Assembly: GCF_023716565.1 (NCBI RefSeq)
Contig: NZ_CP071849.1
Coordinates: forward strand, 124,001-188,000
Length of the DNA: 64,000 nt
From: Vibrio sp. SCSIO 43136
GTDB taxonomy: Bacteria; Pseudomonadota; Gammaproteobacteria; Enterobacterales; Vibrionaceae
Direction of reading: 5' to 3'
Shown here: positions 54,249-63,771 of the stretch, one piece after another
How the letters are laid out: the number at the start of each line of letters is the position of its first letter
Position numbering within the stretch: position 1 is the stretch's first letter
The notes under the pieces: generated by a model
What the model saw: the letters and a program-made list of their open reading frames with translations, nothing else
Databases searched by the model: none
What the model was told of the DNA's origin: nothing
Position numbers and translations under genes: made by a program

Positions 54249-56018
54249 TGCTGCTTTAATAATGACTTGGTTTTTACCACTTGTTTTGGCTTGTACCAAG
54301 GCTCTATCCGCTCGTAGGACGGTTTCAAACTCTTCCTCACCTACAGCACTTAGACCGATACTGACTGTGATACGAATGGTTTCGTCTTCCAACTCGATAG
54401 GCTGGTTGGCAAAGCTTGCACGCAGAGCTTCAAGGTTGGCGTAAGCTTCTTGGCTAGTGTCGGCCTGAAAGAGCACACAGAATTCCGCACCACTAATGCG
54501 GGCGATGCTCAGTGTTCTTGGCTCTGGGAAATAGGCTCTCAGTGTTGCGCCAGCCTCTCTCAAGATCCGGTCACATACTTTGTGTCCATGTTGCTCATTA
54601 AGCTCTCGGAAGTCATCAATGTCGATAAACGCTAAGTAGTGATCATCAGCTTTTAATGCGGTCTGGATCTGTAGCTCGAGAGCTGGCTTGTTATCAAGCA
54701 AGGTCAGTGGGTCTTTAAAGTTGATCTGCTCCCTAAGTTGCTGATTACACAGCTCTGACGATGCAAGGGTTTGGATGGTCTTGATCACTTCTTTTGGTAA
54801 CGGAAATCGGCAACTGATGTAAAGCATACCACCTAACCTTTTACGATGGTAAAGCGGCAGACGGTAGTGACGAGTTTTGATTTGGGCTTTCTTCGCCAAT
54901 ACATCGCGATCTTTTGCCAAAAAGTAGCCAATTTTGTTCGAACTTATCAGTTTAGTTAATTTGTTATCTTCGACAATCAACTGTTTTCGGCCACGATAAT
55001 CGATACTCGCAAATGTGCGGCTAGCAGGGCAGTAAACAAAAAGTTGGATGCCCTGAACAAAACAAAACCGCTGAATAATGCGTTTGAGCTGAGTTTGAAA
55101 AGCAACAATATCGGGAGATTTGCTTAATCGTCGTAACTCGCGATTAAATTGCACCGACAAATATTTGTAAGCCAGACCTGTTAGCGTCAACGCTAAGATA
55201 ATGAGCCCAGACAAATTGACTTGATGTGTGCTTTCAAATACATCAGCCCGATCAGTACCTGCTACAAACACCCAGCCAAGTTGATCATTGATATCGAAGC
55301 TAATTAAGTGGAACTGGTTTTGGTAAAAGTATTCGATTTCACCCTTTGGGACCCCCTGCTCTATTTGTGGCGCAACACCCGCTAGGTAACTGATGGATTG
55401 CTGGCCTATACGTTGGCTATCAGGATGGTAGACCAGTCTCTGCGTGTCTTGGTCGACAATAAAGATATACCCTCGATCTAATGTTTGCAGTCCTTTTAGG
55501 TACTGAGTTAAGTACAGAAGATCAAACTCAATCCAAAGACTATGCGCTTGGTGAGGGTCTTTGTGACGAATGGCGAAGACCCAGTGGTTAGGTGTCTTTT
55601 CATAAACCACGGAAATGGCGAATAACCCGCCATGGCTTTGCAAATGATGCCAGTGTATTGCCTGGGATTTTAAAAAAGACGGTTTGGATAGGTTAATCGA
55701 GGAATAGTTGTTGCTCTCCTCATTATGAACCACGATATCTGAATATAGCGGAGTGGTCTGCAATACATGCTGCGCAGTTTTAATATATTCGGACTTTCCA
55801 TCTTCTCGCCAGATCTGTTCGAGGATCTGTAGTTTCCCGATGGCTGACTCTAGGTGAGCATTTATCATTGAACTAGCGATAAGAATGTTGGACTCGGATT
55901 GTTTGAAAACTTGTACTTGGGAACGCTGAAAGTGCATATAAGCCAAGTAAAATGAGTATATAGCTAACAGCACGAGAACGGGTCTCATTAGCCGTAAAGT
56001 AAGTTTTGGTAATGCCAT
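54246..56018 (-). CDS. Membrane GGDEF-domain protein with degenerate signature
   Basis: A 590-residue protein. One membrane segment (about residues 10-30) is followed by a periplasmic double-CACHE-like sensor (about 35-265), a second membrane segment (LSGLIILALTLTGLAYKYL), a linker that may be GAF-like, and a C-terminal GGDEF domain (about 430-590). The signature reads SGAEF at residues 509-513 in place of GG(D/E)EF. The metal-binding acid is Ala, so cyclic-di-GMP synthesis is doubtful. An RxxD inhibitory site is not visible either. It could instead be a nucleotide-binding regulator. The ribosome site at ATG 56018 is weak. Confidence 0.85.
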   Translation of the reverse strand: MALPKLTLRLMRPVLVLLAIYSFYLAYMHFQRSQVQVFKQSESNILIASSMINAHLESAIGKLQILEQIWREDGKSEYIKTAQHVLQTTPLYSDIVVHNEESNNYSSINLSKPSFLKSQAIHWHHLQSHGGLFAISVVYEKTPNHWVFAIRHKDPHQAHSLWIEFDLLYLTQYLKGLQTLDRGYIFIVDQDTQRLVYHPDSQRIGQQSISYLAGVAPQIEQGVPKGEIEYFYQNQFHLISFDINDQLGWVFVAGTDRADVFESTHQVNLSGLIILALTLTGLAYKYLSVQFNRELRRLSKSPDIVAFQTQLKRIIQRFCFVQGIQLFVYCPASRTFASIDYRGRKQLIVEDNKLTKLISSNKIGYFLAKDRDVLAKKAQIKTRHYRLPLYHRKRLGGMLYISCRFPLPKEVIKTIQTLASSELCNQQLREQINFKDPLTLLDNKPALELQIQTALKADDHYLAFIDIDDFRELNEQHGHKVCDRILREAGATLRAYFPEPRTLSIARISGAEFCVLFQADTSQEAYANLEALRASFANQPIELEDETIRITVSIGLSAVGEEEFETVLRADRALVQAKTSGKNQVIIKAA

Positions 56019-56149
56019 TGACGTATGTATTTTGTTATTAAATTATTGTGGAAAATTCCAGCAACGACATACTAATCAGTTGCCAATAGCGCCGCAACCA
56101 ATATTCGGTTTGGGTACAATTTGGGGCTTTAATATAATGAGGGGCAATA

Positions 56150-56177
56150 GATAAAGCCCACCGGGGTGGACTTTATC
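56150..56177 (-). terminator. Hairpin after glgX
   Basis: GATAAAGCCCACC and GGTGGACTTTATC pair with one mismatch. It lies just past the minus-strand glgX stop; the T-tail is poor. Confidence 0.5.
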
Positions 56178-56194
56178 CAGCTGAGAGCAAACGA

Positions 56195-58165
56195 TTAGGT
56201 ATTGCTCTCGCGATGAAGGATCATTATCGACATAGGATCAACCAGTTGATCGCTAGATGTGCTTTTGTGGGTAATTTTGTGATGGGTAGTGTTACACAGT
56301 TCTGTCCACACTTGACCATCTTCTGTTGGCAGTTTGTAGCGAGCCGGTACGCTGGATTGATTGATTAGATAGATGAGTTCATCACCATCTTTACCAATAC
56401 CTAGGTGAAGCGAGATAGCTCGGATCTGGTTCCAATCCTCATGTGACATTAATTTGCCATCGGTTTTAGTCCAGTGGACACGGTTATCATTACGGCTGTG
56501 ACCACTGAAAGCTTTCACAAATGGCAGCATGTATTGATTGCGATTAGCAATCATGCCGCTGAGCCACTGTTTGAAGTGCTCTTGAGGTTCGTTAAGTGAC
56601 CAATCTAACCAACTGATGTCACTGTCTTGGCAATAGGCATTGTTGTTACCTTGTTGGGTGTGAGATAGCACATCCGCCATCAAAATGTGTGGGATACCAA
56701 ACCCGAACAACAAGCTGGCCATGAAATTACGTTTCTGTTTTTCACGAGTTGCCAAAATGATTGGGTTGCTGGTTTCCCCTTCGATGCCGTAGTTGTCGGA
56801 GCGGTTGTCACCGTGACCATCGCGATTACTCTCACCATTTTTGACGTTATTTTTATGCTTGTAAGACACAAGGTCCTGCAAGGTAAAACCGTCATGGTAG
56901 GTAACATAGTTAATGGTAAGTTTTTCTGGCCAACGCGATGCGGAATAAATATCACGAGATCCCATCAAACGAGTAGCAAACTCTTTGAGGTACCCTATAT
57001 CTCCGCGCCAGAAGCTGCGAGAAATATCGCGAAACTTATCATTGCATTCATTCCAACCGTCGGGGAAAGAGCCGACTTGATAGCCATTTGGACCAATGTC
57101 CCAAGGTTCAGCAATCAGTTTTACTTTTTGCAAAATAGGGTCTTGTCCAACCGCTTGGAAGAACGAAGCGTTTGGATTGAAATGCTCTCGATTACGCCCC
57201 AAGGTCGCCGCAAGGTCAAAACGGAAACCATCGATGTGGTATTCCTCAACCCAATGACGCAACGTGTCCATGACTAAGTTCAATGTAGGTTGGTGCGTAA
57301 GGTCCAGCGCATTACCACAACCTGTGTAGTTGGAGTAATGGTGGTCATGACGCAGGTAATGGTGGTTATCAAGGGCTTTTAAGTTAAATATTGGCCCACC
57401 ATCTCCAGATTCAGCAGTATGGTTATAGACGACGTCCATTACGACCTCAATACTGTTACGGTGTAACTCTCTGATCGCCATCTTGAGTTCATTGACTGCA
57501 TCTTGATCTGCGTACCTTGGATCTGGGGCCATGAAGACGTATGGGTTGTAACCCCAGTAGTTGACCATATCACGTTCAAGCAAATGCACTTCGTGCATGC
57601 AGGCGGTAATTGGCAACAACTGTATGGTATTGATGCCCTGTTGTTTGTAAAAGTTAATCATCGCTGGAGAGACCAAGCCTAGATATTTCCCTTGCTGGGC
57701 AGGCTCAACTTCTGGGTGTTGTTTGGTCACCCCTTTAACATGGGTCTCAAACAAAATGATTTCATCAATAGGGCGGTTCGGTGACGTGACACCCTCCCAG
57801 TCAAACTCTGACTGAGTCACTACGGATTTGCTAATTCCCCAACTCTTCTCTGGGCTGAAGGGAGGGGAGTAGTGAAGTGGTCCGTCTAATGCTTTGGCAT
57901 AGGGATCAGAGATGAGTAGTTTCTCATCTTTGTGATTAACGACGTAACCATATCGTTGGCCAGCAACAATGCCTTCTATATAAGTGTAAAAAATTCCCTT
58001 GGGTCCGGCTTCTAAAGGGAACGTTTCGAATTCTTGGTTGTCTTTAAAGAGTACCAGAGCTATTTCATCGCCTTGCGGGGCGTGAATTGAGAAGTTACAT
58101 CCGTGACTGTCTAGGGTAGCACCTAATGGGTATGGGCTTGCTAGGTTTGTTTCCATATTGTTCAT
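56195..58165 (-). CDS. glgX: Glycogen debranching enzyme / isoamylase (GlgX-like)
   Basis: A 656-residue GH13 enzyme that cuts alpha-1,6 branches. An N-terminal CBM48 domain (about residues 10-100) precedes the barrel with VVMDVVYNHT, DGFRFDLAATLGR (nucleophile Asp), IAEPWDIG (acid Glu) and VTYHDGFTLQDLV. The GNRDGHGDNRS-like loop is typical of GlgX/TreX. ATG 58165 is used, though 58156 is possible. It is divergent from the maltoporin gene, and MalT boxes lie between them, which ties it to maltodextrin use. Confidence 0.9.
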   Translation of the reverse strand: MNNMETNLASPYPLGATLDSHGCNFSIHAPQGDEIALVLFKDNQEFETFPLEAGPKGIFYTYIEGIVAGQRYGYVVNHKDEKLLISDPYAKALDGPLHYSPPFSPEKSWGISKSVVTQSEFDWEGVTSPNRPIDEIILFETHVKGVTKQHPEVEPAQQGKYLGLVSPAMINFYKQQGINTIQLLPITACMHEVHLLERDMVNYWGYNPYVFMAPDPRYADQDAVNELKMAIRELHRNSIEVVMDVVYNHTAESGDGGPIFNLKALDNHHYLRHDHHYSNYTGCGNALDLTHQPTLNLVMDTLRHWVEEYHIDGFRFDLAATLGRNREHFNPNASFFQAVGQDPILQKVKLIAEPWDIGPNGYQVGSFPDGWNECNDKFRDISRSFWRGDIGYLKEFATRLMGSRDIYSASRWPEKLTINYVTYHDGFTLQDLVSYKHKNNVKNGESNRDGHGDNRSDNYGIEGETSNPIILATREKQKRNFMASLLFGFGIPHILMADVLSHTQQGNNNAYCQDSDISWLDWSLNEPQEHFKQWLSGMIANRNQYMLPFVKAFSGHSRNDNRVHWTKTDGKLMSHEDWNQIRAISLHLGIGKDGDELIYLINQSSVPARYKLPTEDGQVWTELCNTTHHKITHKSTSSDQLVDPMSIMILHRESNT

Positions 58166-58399
58166 TCTTATAAGTATCAATAATAGCTATGTACAGTATG
58201 AATTGTGACGAAAATCCGTCAACTGCCTTTTTATTAACTTTTTTGATGAAAGTTTATTTCTTTTTTTAGCCTTGCTCGGCCTTAACTTTTGAGCACCATC
58301 TCATTTCGTAGCACAGTTTGACCATGTTTAACGTTAAACTCATTCCTAATTTGGTGACTCCTCTCGCAAAAAGCCTGTTTTCTAATCTTTCTACTCCCT

Positions 58400-58454
58400 C
58401 CTCATCCCCCTAGTAAAAAAGATAGGCGGAGGAAGTCATCCCTAACTCATCTCC
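58400..58454. promoter_or_regulatory. MalT boxes between glgX and lamB
   Basis: Reading the minus strand, GGGGATGAGG (58400-58409) is a perfect MalT box. AGGGATGA (58436-58443) and GGAGATGA (58447-58454) are close matches in the same direction. They lie about 140-195 bases before lamB and 235-290 before glgX. Nothing else is recognised in 58166-58595. Confidence 0.7.
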
Positions 58455-58595
58455 TTAATATAGCGATTGTGGAACGAAAACTGATTCACGCCTCGTAGCC
58501 TTTTACGATTTTGGTAATTACTGCCTTTGTTACCGCTTAAAAGGATGCCGGGAGAGAAATCAATACAATCAAAATTAATCGTTAAGGAGATAACG

Positions 58596-59960
58596 ATGAC
58601 TCTTAAGAAAGTAAGCGTAATTGCTGCTGCAGTGGCTTCTGCAATGTTATCTGGTGGCGCAGCAGCTGCCGAAGTAGATTATCACGGTTACATGCGTGCT
58701 GGCATGGGCTTTAACTCGAACGGTGGTTCTCAAGTATGTTACGGCAACGGTGGCCCATCGGCACACGTTGTCGGTCGTCTAGGTGACGAATGTGATATGT
58801 ACGGTGAGTTCATCTTAAACGCTAACAAGCTTTATGAAAATCAAGGCAACAGCTTTAATGCGCACACGCTTCTAGCATTTGGCACTGCTGAAGATGGTGG
58901 TCCAATTCAACGTGACACTCGTGGTAGTTCTTTCCAAGGCATTGGTGACCCTGACTCACCATGGAGCGGTCAGCGTGCATCCTTCCGTGAGGCGTGGGTA
59001 GATTACACAATGGAAGATGGCATGAGTCTATGGGCTGGTAAGCGTTACTACGGCCGTAAAGACGTGCATATCCTAGATATGTACTACGTAAATACTTCGG
59101 GTGATGGTGTTGGTGTTGAAAACATTAAGCTAGGCGAAGGCAATTTCTCTGCGGCAGTATTTAACCGTAAGTGGAAAGCTCCATTGGAAACTAAAGATGA
59201 TCCATCGACTCCAGAAGATGAGACTAAAAACCTAGAAAGTACTCAACTATACACTACTGTACCTACGCTTGATTTGCGCTACGGTGGGCTAAATGTTAAC
59301 GAAAATGGTTCTTTAGATTTTACATTACTTGTATCTAAACCTTTCTATACAGATGCACAGAAAGATGCGATCGAAAATGGTACTGGTAATGCTGCAGATC
59401 ATGACTCATACGGCCTTGAACAAACGGGCTACAACTTGACAGTTGAGCATACACAAGGTGATTTCTTCGGTGGTTTCAACAAGTTTGTAGTTCAGTACAG
59501 CACCGAGGGTTACGCTTGGGATTCTTACGGTATCAACAGCCACATGGGTATCGGTTACAACATTGAGACTCAACAAGAAGGCCGTAAAACGTTACGTATT
59601 ATCGACTGGGGTGTAATCGCAGGTGAAACTTGGGATATGGGCTACTCATTTGTGTACTCTCAGTTAGACAACCCAGGTTCAAGTAAGAAAGGTAAGCGTT
59701 ACAACGCTGTAGTCCGTCCTTCTTACAAGTGGTCAGAAACTATGAGCACAGTAGTAGAAGCTGGTTACTATGTCCAAGATGATCCATGGATGACTGAGTC
59801 TCAAGACCTAAGCAAAATCACTCTTGCTCAACAATGGCAAGCAGGCAAGAGCTTCTGGGCTCGTCCAGCTATCCGAGTGTTCGCTAGCATGTACAATGGT
59901 GACTACGCTATCGAGAAGAATGACATGATGGTTGGTGCTCAGATTGAAGCTTGGTGGTAA
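58596..59960 (+). CDS. lamB: Maltoporin (LamB/OmpS-like)
   Basis: A 454-residue outer-membrane channel for maltose and maltodextrins. The signal peptide ends SGGAAAA. The mature start EVDYHGYMRAGMGFNSNGG and segments RLGDECDMYGE, WAGKRYYGRKDVHILDMYY and the final EAWW match maltoporins. ATG 58596 follows AAGGAGA; the upstream in-frame start is discarded. malM follows 72 bases later after a hairpin. Confidence 0.93.
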   Translation: MTLKKVSVIAAAVASAMLSGGAAAAEVDYHGYMRAGMGFNSNGGSQVCYGNGGPSAHVVGRLGDECDMYGEFILNANKLYENQGNSFNAHTLLAFGTAEDGGPIQRDTRGSSFQGIGDPDSPWSGQRASFREAWVDYTMEDGMSLWAGKRYYGRKDVHILDMYYVNTSGDGVGVENIKLGEGNFSAAVFNRKWKAPLETKDDPSTPEDETKNLESTQLYTTVPTLDLRYGGLNVNENGSLDFTLLVSKPFYTDAQKDAIENGTGNAADHDSYGLEQTGYNLTVEHTQGDFFGGFNKFVVQYSTEGYAWDSYGINSHMGIGYNIETQQEGRKTLRIIDWGVIAGETWDMGYSFVYSQLDNPGSSKKGKRYNAVVRPSYKWSETMSTVVEAGYYVQDDPWMTESQDLSKITLAQQWQAGKSFWARPAIRVFASMYNGDYAIEKNDMMVGAQIEAWW

Positions 59961-59989
59961 TCGAACGCTTTGAATGAGTAAAATTAAGG

Positions 59990-60016
59990 ATAGCCAGCAT
60001 CAAGCTGGCTATTTTG
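59990..60016 (+). terminator. Hairpin between lamB and malM (possible attenuator)
   Basis: ATAGCCAGC and GCTGGCTAT pair around ATCAA, followed by TTTTG. The malM ribosome site comes only nine bases later, so it may reduce rather than stop transcription into malM. Confidence 0.65.
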
Positions 60017-60032
60017 TCTTTAAGGAGTAGTA

Positions 60033-60893
60033 ATGAAAAATCTTTTAATCTCTTCAATTAGTTTCTTTTCCTTGATTGGGTGTACATCTGCTGTAGATGT
60101 TAGTACAGCCCCGCAGCATGCAGAGATGAAAGAAGTTTCTACTCTGCAATCAATTAACTGGAATGAAATAGCTCCTGAAGGTGTATTTACTTTCACTATC
60201 AGCGAAGGTTCGCAAAAATATACATCTGATGGTATTGATAGTCTCGTGGGTGGCTTTAGTATTGATAACATAGGGGCTCCACTTCGAATGGAGCTGACAA
60301 GTGAGATGAAGGACTTGTCGGTCTTTGTCCCTAACCTTGCGTTATATGATCAGAATTTTGAGTTGATAAAGAGTTATTCGTCAAAAGTATTCGATTACGA
60401 TCGGAATGATTTTATTGCTGGAGAGGTTTTGCAAGGAGAAGTAGTGCTAGCCTTCCCTGCCCAAGTAACAAAGATTTATGGCTTGATTTATACGACAGAT
60501 AAAGATCTAGCTGAAACAACAGAGGTGATTCATCCTGCTAAAGCTTTTGCAATTGCAAAACGCGTTGATCAGCCAACAATCGCTGACCCAGTCGTTGCAC
60601 ATAATACTTACGGTACTGTGATTATCGATGTAGAAACCGTTGATGGTAGTGAGTTTAAACGCGAACTGTACTATGGCGATAAAACTAAAATAGCTAACGC
60701 AGCTAACTCTAGCTCGGTTGCGACTTCTATTGTTAGCCCGCAACCGGAGACCCACTCATTCTACATCTCATCCATAGAATCTGCCGTCGCTGCAGACGAC
60801 ATCCCGAAAGCACTTAGCCTCCTTGACGAAGCAAAAGCGCTTAACATCGAGGGCGCACAAGAAGCCTTTGTAAAAGCGGTCAACAAAAAGTAA
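60033..60893 (+). CDS. malM: MalM-like maltose operon protein, predicted lipoprotein
   Basis: A 286-residue protein of the MalM family: LQSINWNEIAPEGVFTFTISEGSQ near the start and a conserved C-terminal part (FYISSIESAVAADDIPKALSLLDEA). In E. coli malM follows lamB and its product is periplasmic; its exact role is unknown. Here the N-terminus has a lipobox (SLIGC, Cys 17), which predicts a lipid anchor. AAGGAG precedes ATG 60033. It is very probably transcribed with lamB. Confidence 0.88.
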   Translation: MKNLLISSISFFSLIGCTSAVDVSTAPQHAEMKEVSTLQSINWNEIAPEGVFTFTISEGSQKYTSDGIDSLVGGFSIDNIGAPLRMELTSEMKDLSVFVPNLALYDQNFELIKSYSSKVFDYDRNDFIAGEVLQGEVVLAFPAQVTKIYGLIYTTDKDLAETTEVIHPAKAFAIAKRVDQPTIADPVVAHNTYGTVIIDVETVDGSEFKRELYYGDKTKIANAANSSSVATSIVSPQPETHSFYISSIESAVAADDIPKALSLLDEAKALNIEGAQEAFVKAVNKK

Positions 60894-60899
60894 CTTTGT

Positions 60900-60935
60900 T
60901 AAAGGGTGATGAAGTTTGCATCACCCTTTACCTAA
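60900..60935 (+). terminator. Hairpin after malM
   Basis: TAAAGGGTGATG and CATCACCCTTTA pair perfectly around a seven-base loop. The T-tail is short. Confidence 0.7.
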
Positions 60936-61037
60936 TCCCTTGTTTTTCTGCGTCAGATAAGATTCTTTGCAAAACCTTTCATTTTTCTCTCCTAAAGCCG
61001 TTAAACTATATCAGTAATCAATCGATTTGAGCTTTAT

Positions 61038-62138
61038 ATGAACATAATGGCCATCGTCATGGGGTCAGCCGTTTTAGCACTGGTTTTAGTGATTCTCTGG
61101 GTCATGACGCTTACAGCAAAAAAGAAACGTGAACTTGCCGAACGTGAAGCGAGGGATGTGGCGTACCGGAAAGCGATTGAAGCGTCTAGAGAACGCGATC
61201 TGGCTGAGCGAATCCATAAAGCGGAAACAGGCCATGTGGCCACTCAACTATTTTTGGCCAAAAATGCCGAGCTTTCTAATCCTAAAGAAGCACTTTATTG
61301 GTATGAGATGGCTGCAAAAGCAGACAATGAAATCGGTATCCACAGCCTAATTCGTCTGTGTGAAAAGTACGGCAAAGAGCACATATTGCTGCAACACAAA
61401 GCCAATTACTGGAAGCATGTACTGAATATGTTGTCTGGCGATAAGCTGGCGCAGTTTGAAGTGGGCCTGTGCTTGATCCTTGGTCGAGGTATAGAGCAAG
61501 ATAAAGCCCGCGGCGTAGACCTTATTGAAAAAGTTGCTGCCCAAGACATCTTGAAAGCACAGCTTTACTTAGGCGAGTGGTATTTGTCAGAAAAATCGGG
61601 GAACCCTGACCCGACCAAAGCATTTCATTGGAATAATATTGCCGTCAAACACAAATCCGTTGAAGCTATGGTGAGAGTGGGTACTCACTATGCACAGGGT
61701 ATGGGTGTAGAACAAAACGATGTGATTGCAGCCTATTGGCTGGAATCTGCAGCAGAAACGGGTAATGCCAGGGCACAATTTTTGGCTGGTGAGTTTTGGG
61801 AGCGCAATACTTCATTAGAAAACGCTCTCTATTTGGCTTATATCTGGTTTTTTCTTTCGGCTCAAAGTGGCTATGAAACGGCGAAAAAGCGTCGCGATAG
61901 CATCGCCACTCAGTTAGATATTGCGGTTATTGTTGCGTTGCAGAATATTGCTAAACCCATTTTTACTCGCATGCAGGAAGGTAAAATAAAACCTCTTTCT
62001 GTATATCGCGCTTTTAATCGTATGTATAAGCGGGACAGTTACTCGCCGGGTGGTGAAAGCACAAGCAAGCCAGAGGTCAGTATGAGTTTTACCCAGCAAG
62101 GCACGATAAGCACGGACTCGGCTTCTACGGAAAAATAA
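61038..62138 (+). CDS. Sel1/TPR-repeat membrane-anchored protein
   Basis: A 366-residue protein. One N-terminal membrane segment (about residues 4-26) is followed by a charged coiled coil (KKKRELAEREARDVAYRKAI). Sel1-type helical repeats fill about residues 65-310, for example AQFEVGLCLILGRGIEQDKA, then AMVRVGTHYAQGMGVEQNDV. The tail is polar and Ser/Thr-rich. Such repeats hold protein partners; the function here is unknown. A terminator follows. Confidence 0.82.
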   Translation: MNIMAIVMGSAVLALVLVILWVMTLTAKKKRELAEREARDVAYRKAIEASRERDLAERIHKAETGHVATQLFLAKNAELSNPKEALYWYEMAAKADNEIGIHSLIRLCEKYGKEHILLQHKANYWKHVLNMLSGDKLAQFEVGLCLILGRGIEQDKARGVDLIEKVAAQDILKAQLYLGEWYLSEKSGNPDPTKAFHWNNIAVKHKSVEAMVRVGTHYAQGMGVEQNDVIAAYWLESAAETGNARAQFLAGEFWERNTSLENALYLAYIWFFLSAQSGYETAKKRRDSIATQLDIAVIVALQNIAKPIFTRMQEGKIKPLSVYRAFNRMYKRDSYSPGGESTSKPEVSMSFTQQGTISTDSASTEK

Positions 62139-62148
62139 TCTTCCAGAC

Positions 62149-62188
62149 AAAAAAATACGGCACAACCTAGGTTGTGCCGTATTTTTTT
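62149..62188. terminator. Strong bidirectional terminator
   Basis: A perfect palindrome AATACGGCACAACC / GGTTGTGCCGTATT with A-run before and T-run after. It lies between the convergent Sel1-repeat and sstT genes. Confidence 0.93.
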
Positions 62189-62194
62189 GTACAG

Positions 62195-63406
62195 TTATTT
62201 CTCTTCAGCTCGACATGCTGCGGCAGTAAATACCACGTCGGTTGAGCTGTTAAGCGCTGTTTCAGCAGAGTCCTGAATCACACCAATGATAAAGCCAACA
62301 GCAACCACCTGCATCGCCACATCGTTCGAGATACCAAATAGACCACAAGCCAGAGGAATAAGAAGCAAAGAGCCGCCCGCCACGCCTGAAGCGCCACACG
62401 CTGAAACGGCAGAAACAATGCTAAGTAGCAACGCTGTTGCTAAATCAATTTCAATACCCAAGGTGTGCACCGCAGCTAGGGTTAGCACAGTAATAGTAAT
62501 TGCAGCGCCGCCCATGTTGATGGTTGCACCTAGTGGGATTGAGACTGAGTAAGTGTCCTCATGTAAATCGAGCTTACGACACAGGTTCATATTCACTGGG
62601 ATATTTGCCGCACTTGAGCGGGTGAAAAACGCTGTAACCCCACTTTCGCGTAGGCATTGGAATACTAACGGGTATGGGTTTTGGCGAGTTTTGAAGTAAA
62701 CCATCGCAGGGTTGACGACAAGAGCGATGATCGCCATCGAACCTAGTAAAACGGCAAGTAAATGAGCGTAGCCAAACAGGGCGTCAAAGCCTGTGGTTGC
62801 AAAGGTAGAAGCAACAAGGCCAAAGATACCGAAAGGCGCCAAGCGAATGATAAAACGCACGATCATTGACACACTATTACTTAGATCACCAAATACTGCT
62901 TTGGTCGTATCTGACGCATGGTGCAGGGCGAAACCAAGGCCAACACCCCACGCCAAAATACCTATGTAGTTGGCGTTCATCAGTGCACTGACTGGGTTAT
63001 CGACCAATTTAAATAGCAAAGTGTGTAAGACTTCCCCGATGCCCTGAGGGGGCGTAGCACCTTCCACACCTGTAACCAGTGTTAGCTGAGTTGGGAACGC
63101 AAAACTCATCATTACTGCGGTCAAAGAAGCAAATAGGGTACCGACAAGATAAAGCACAATTACTGGTTTCATATTGGTGTGTTGGTTTTTCTTTTGGTTG
63201 GCAATCGATGCTGCAACCAAAATAAATACCAAGATTGGTGCCACGGCTTTAAGCGCACCAACGAAAAGGTTACCAAGTAAAGAAGCACTTTGTGCGGTCT
63301 GTGGTGAGATCATCGCAAGGAGAACCCCAAAAAGGATGCCAAAGAGGATCTGATAGATCAGATTCCCGTGTGCAAATCTATGCACAAGCGAAGTTGACGA
63401 ATTCAT
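62195..63406 (-). CDS. sstT: Serine/threonine:sodium symporter SstT
   Basis: A 403-residue inner-membrane transporter of the dicarboxylate/amino-acid:cation symporter family. Conserved parts are [20 protein letters not shown] (Ser-rich hairpin), [14 protein letters not shown] and [19 protein letters not shown], which match SstT. ATG 63406 follows AGGT and gives the usual family length. The longer frame to 63598 adds 64 residues with no family support. Confidence 0.92.
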   Translation of the reverse strand: MNSSTSLVHRFAHGNLIYQILFGILFGVLLAMISPQTAQSASLLGNLFVGALKAVAPILVFILVAASIANQKKNQHTNMKPVIVLYLVGTLFASLTAVMMSFAFPTQLTLVTGVEGATPPQGIGEVLHTLLFKLVDNPVSALMNANYIGILAWGVGLGFALHHASDTTKAVFGDLSNSVSMIVRFIIRLAPFGIFGLVASTFATTGFDALFGYAHLLAVLLGSMAIIALVVNPAMVYFKTRQNPYPLVFQCLRESGVTAFFTRSSAANIPVNMNLCRKLDLHEDTYSVSIPLGATINMGGAAITITVLTLAAVHTLGIEIDLATALLLSIVSAVSACGASGVAGGSLLLIPLACGLFGISNDVAMQVVAVGFIIGVIQDSAETALNSSTDVVFTAAACRAEEK

Positions 63407-63771
63407 ATAACTACCTGTAATTCTATAATTTTTGTTTGTTGTGTTCTCAGCTACTAGCATGTTTATGCTGAACTGAGCGGAACAATCATATAGTTTGCAA
63501 TAAATATGTCTATAAGTTGTTCGATATTTATTTAAATTGACTGCTATTTGTTTAATTTTATGGGTTGTTATGTTGTTTGGTGTGTAAAAGTATTTCAAAC
63601 ATTCTGAGTTGAGGGTTTGAGTGAAGGCTCTAATCTGCAGTTGGCGTTAAATTTCTGATTAATATTGATTTTACTAATTTGGTCGAGCTAGTAAGGAAAA
63701 AAACTGCGTGTAAATATGCAAATAGTGTCTATGCTTATAGGCATAAAAACAAAAGATACGTGGAGTTAAAG
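63407..63771. other. Intergenic region upstream of sstT and the right-edge sensor
   Basis: About 365 AT-rich bases between divergent genes. No operator or RNA motif was recognised. Confidence 0.4.
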
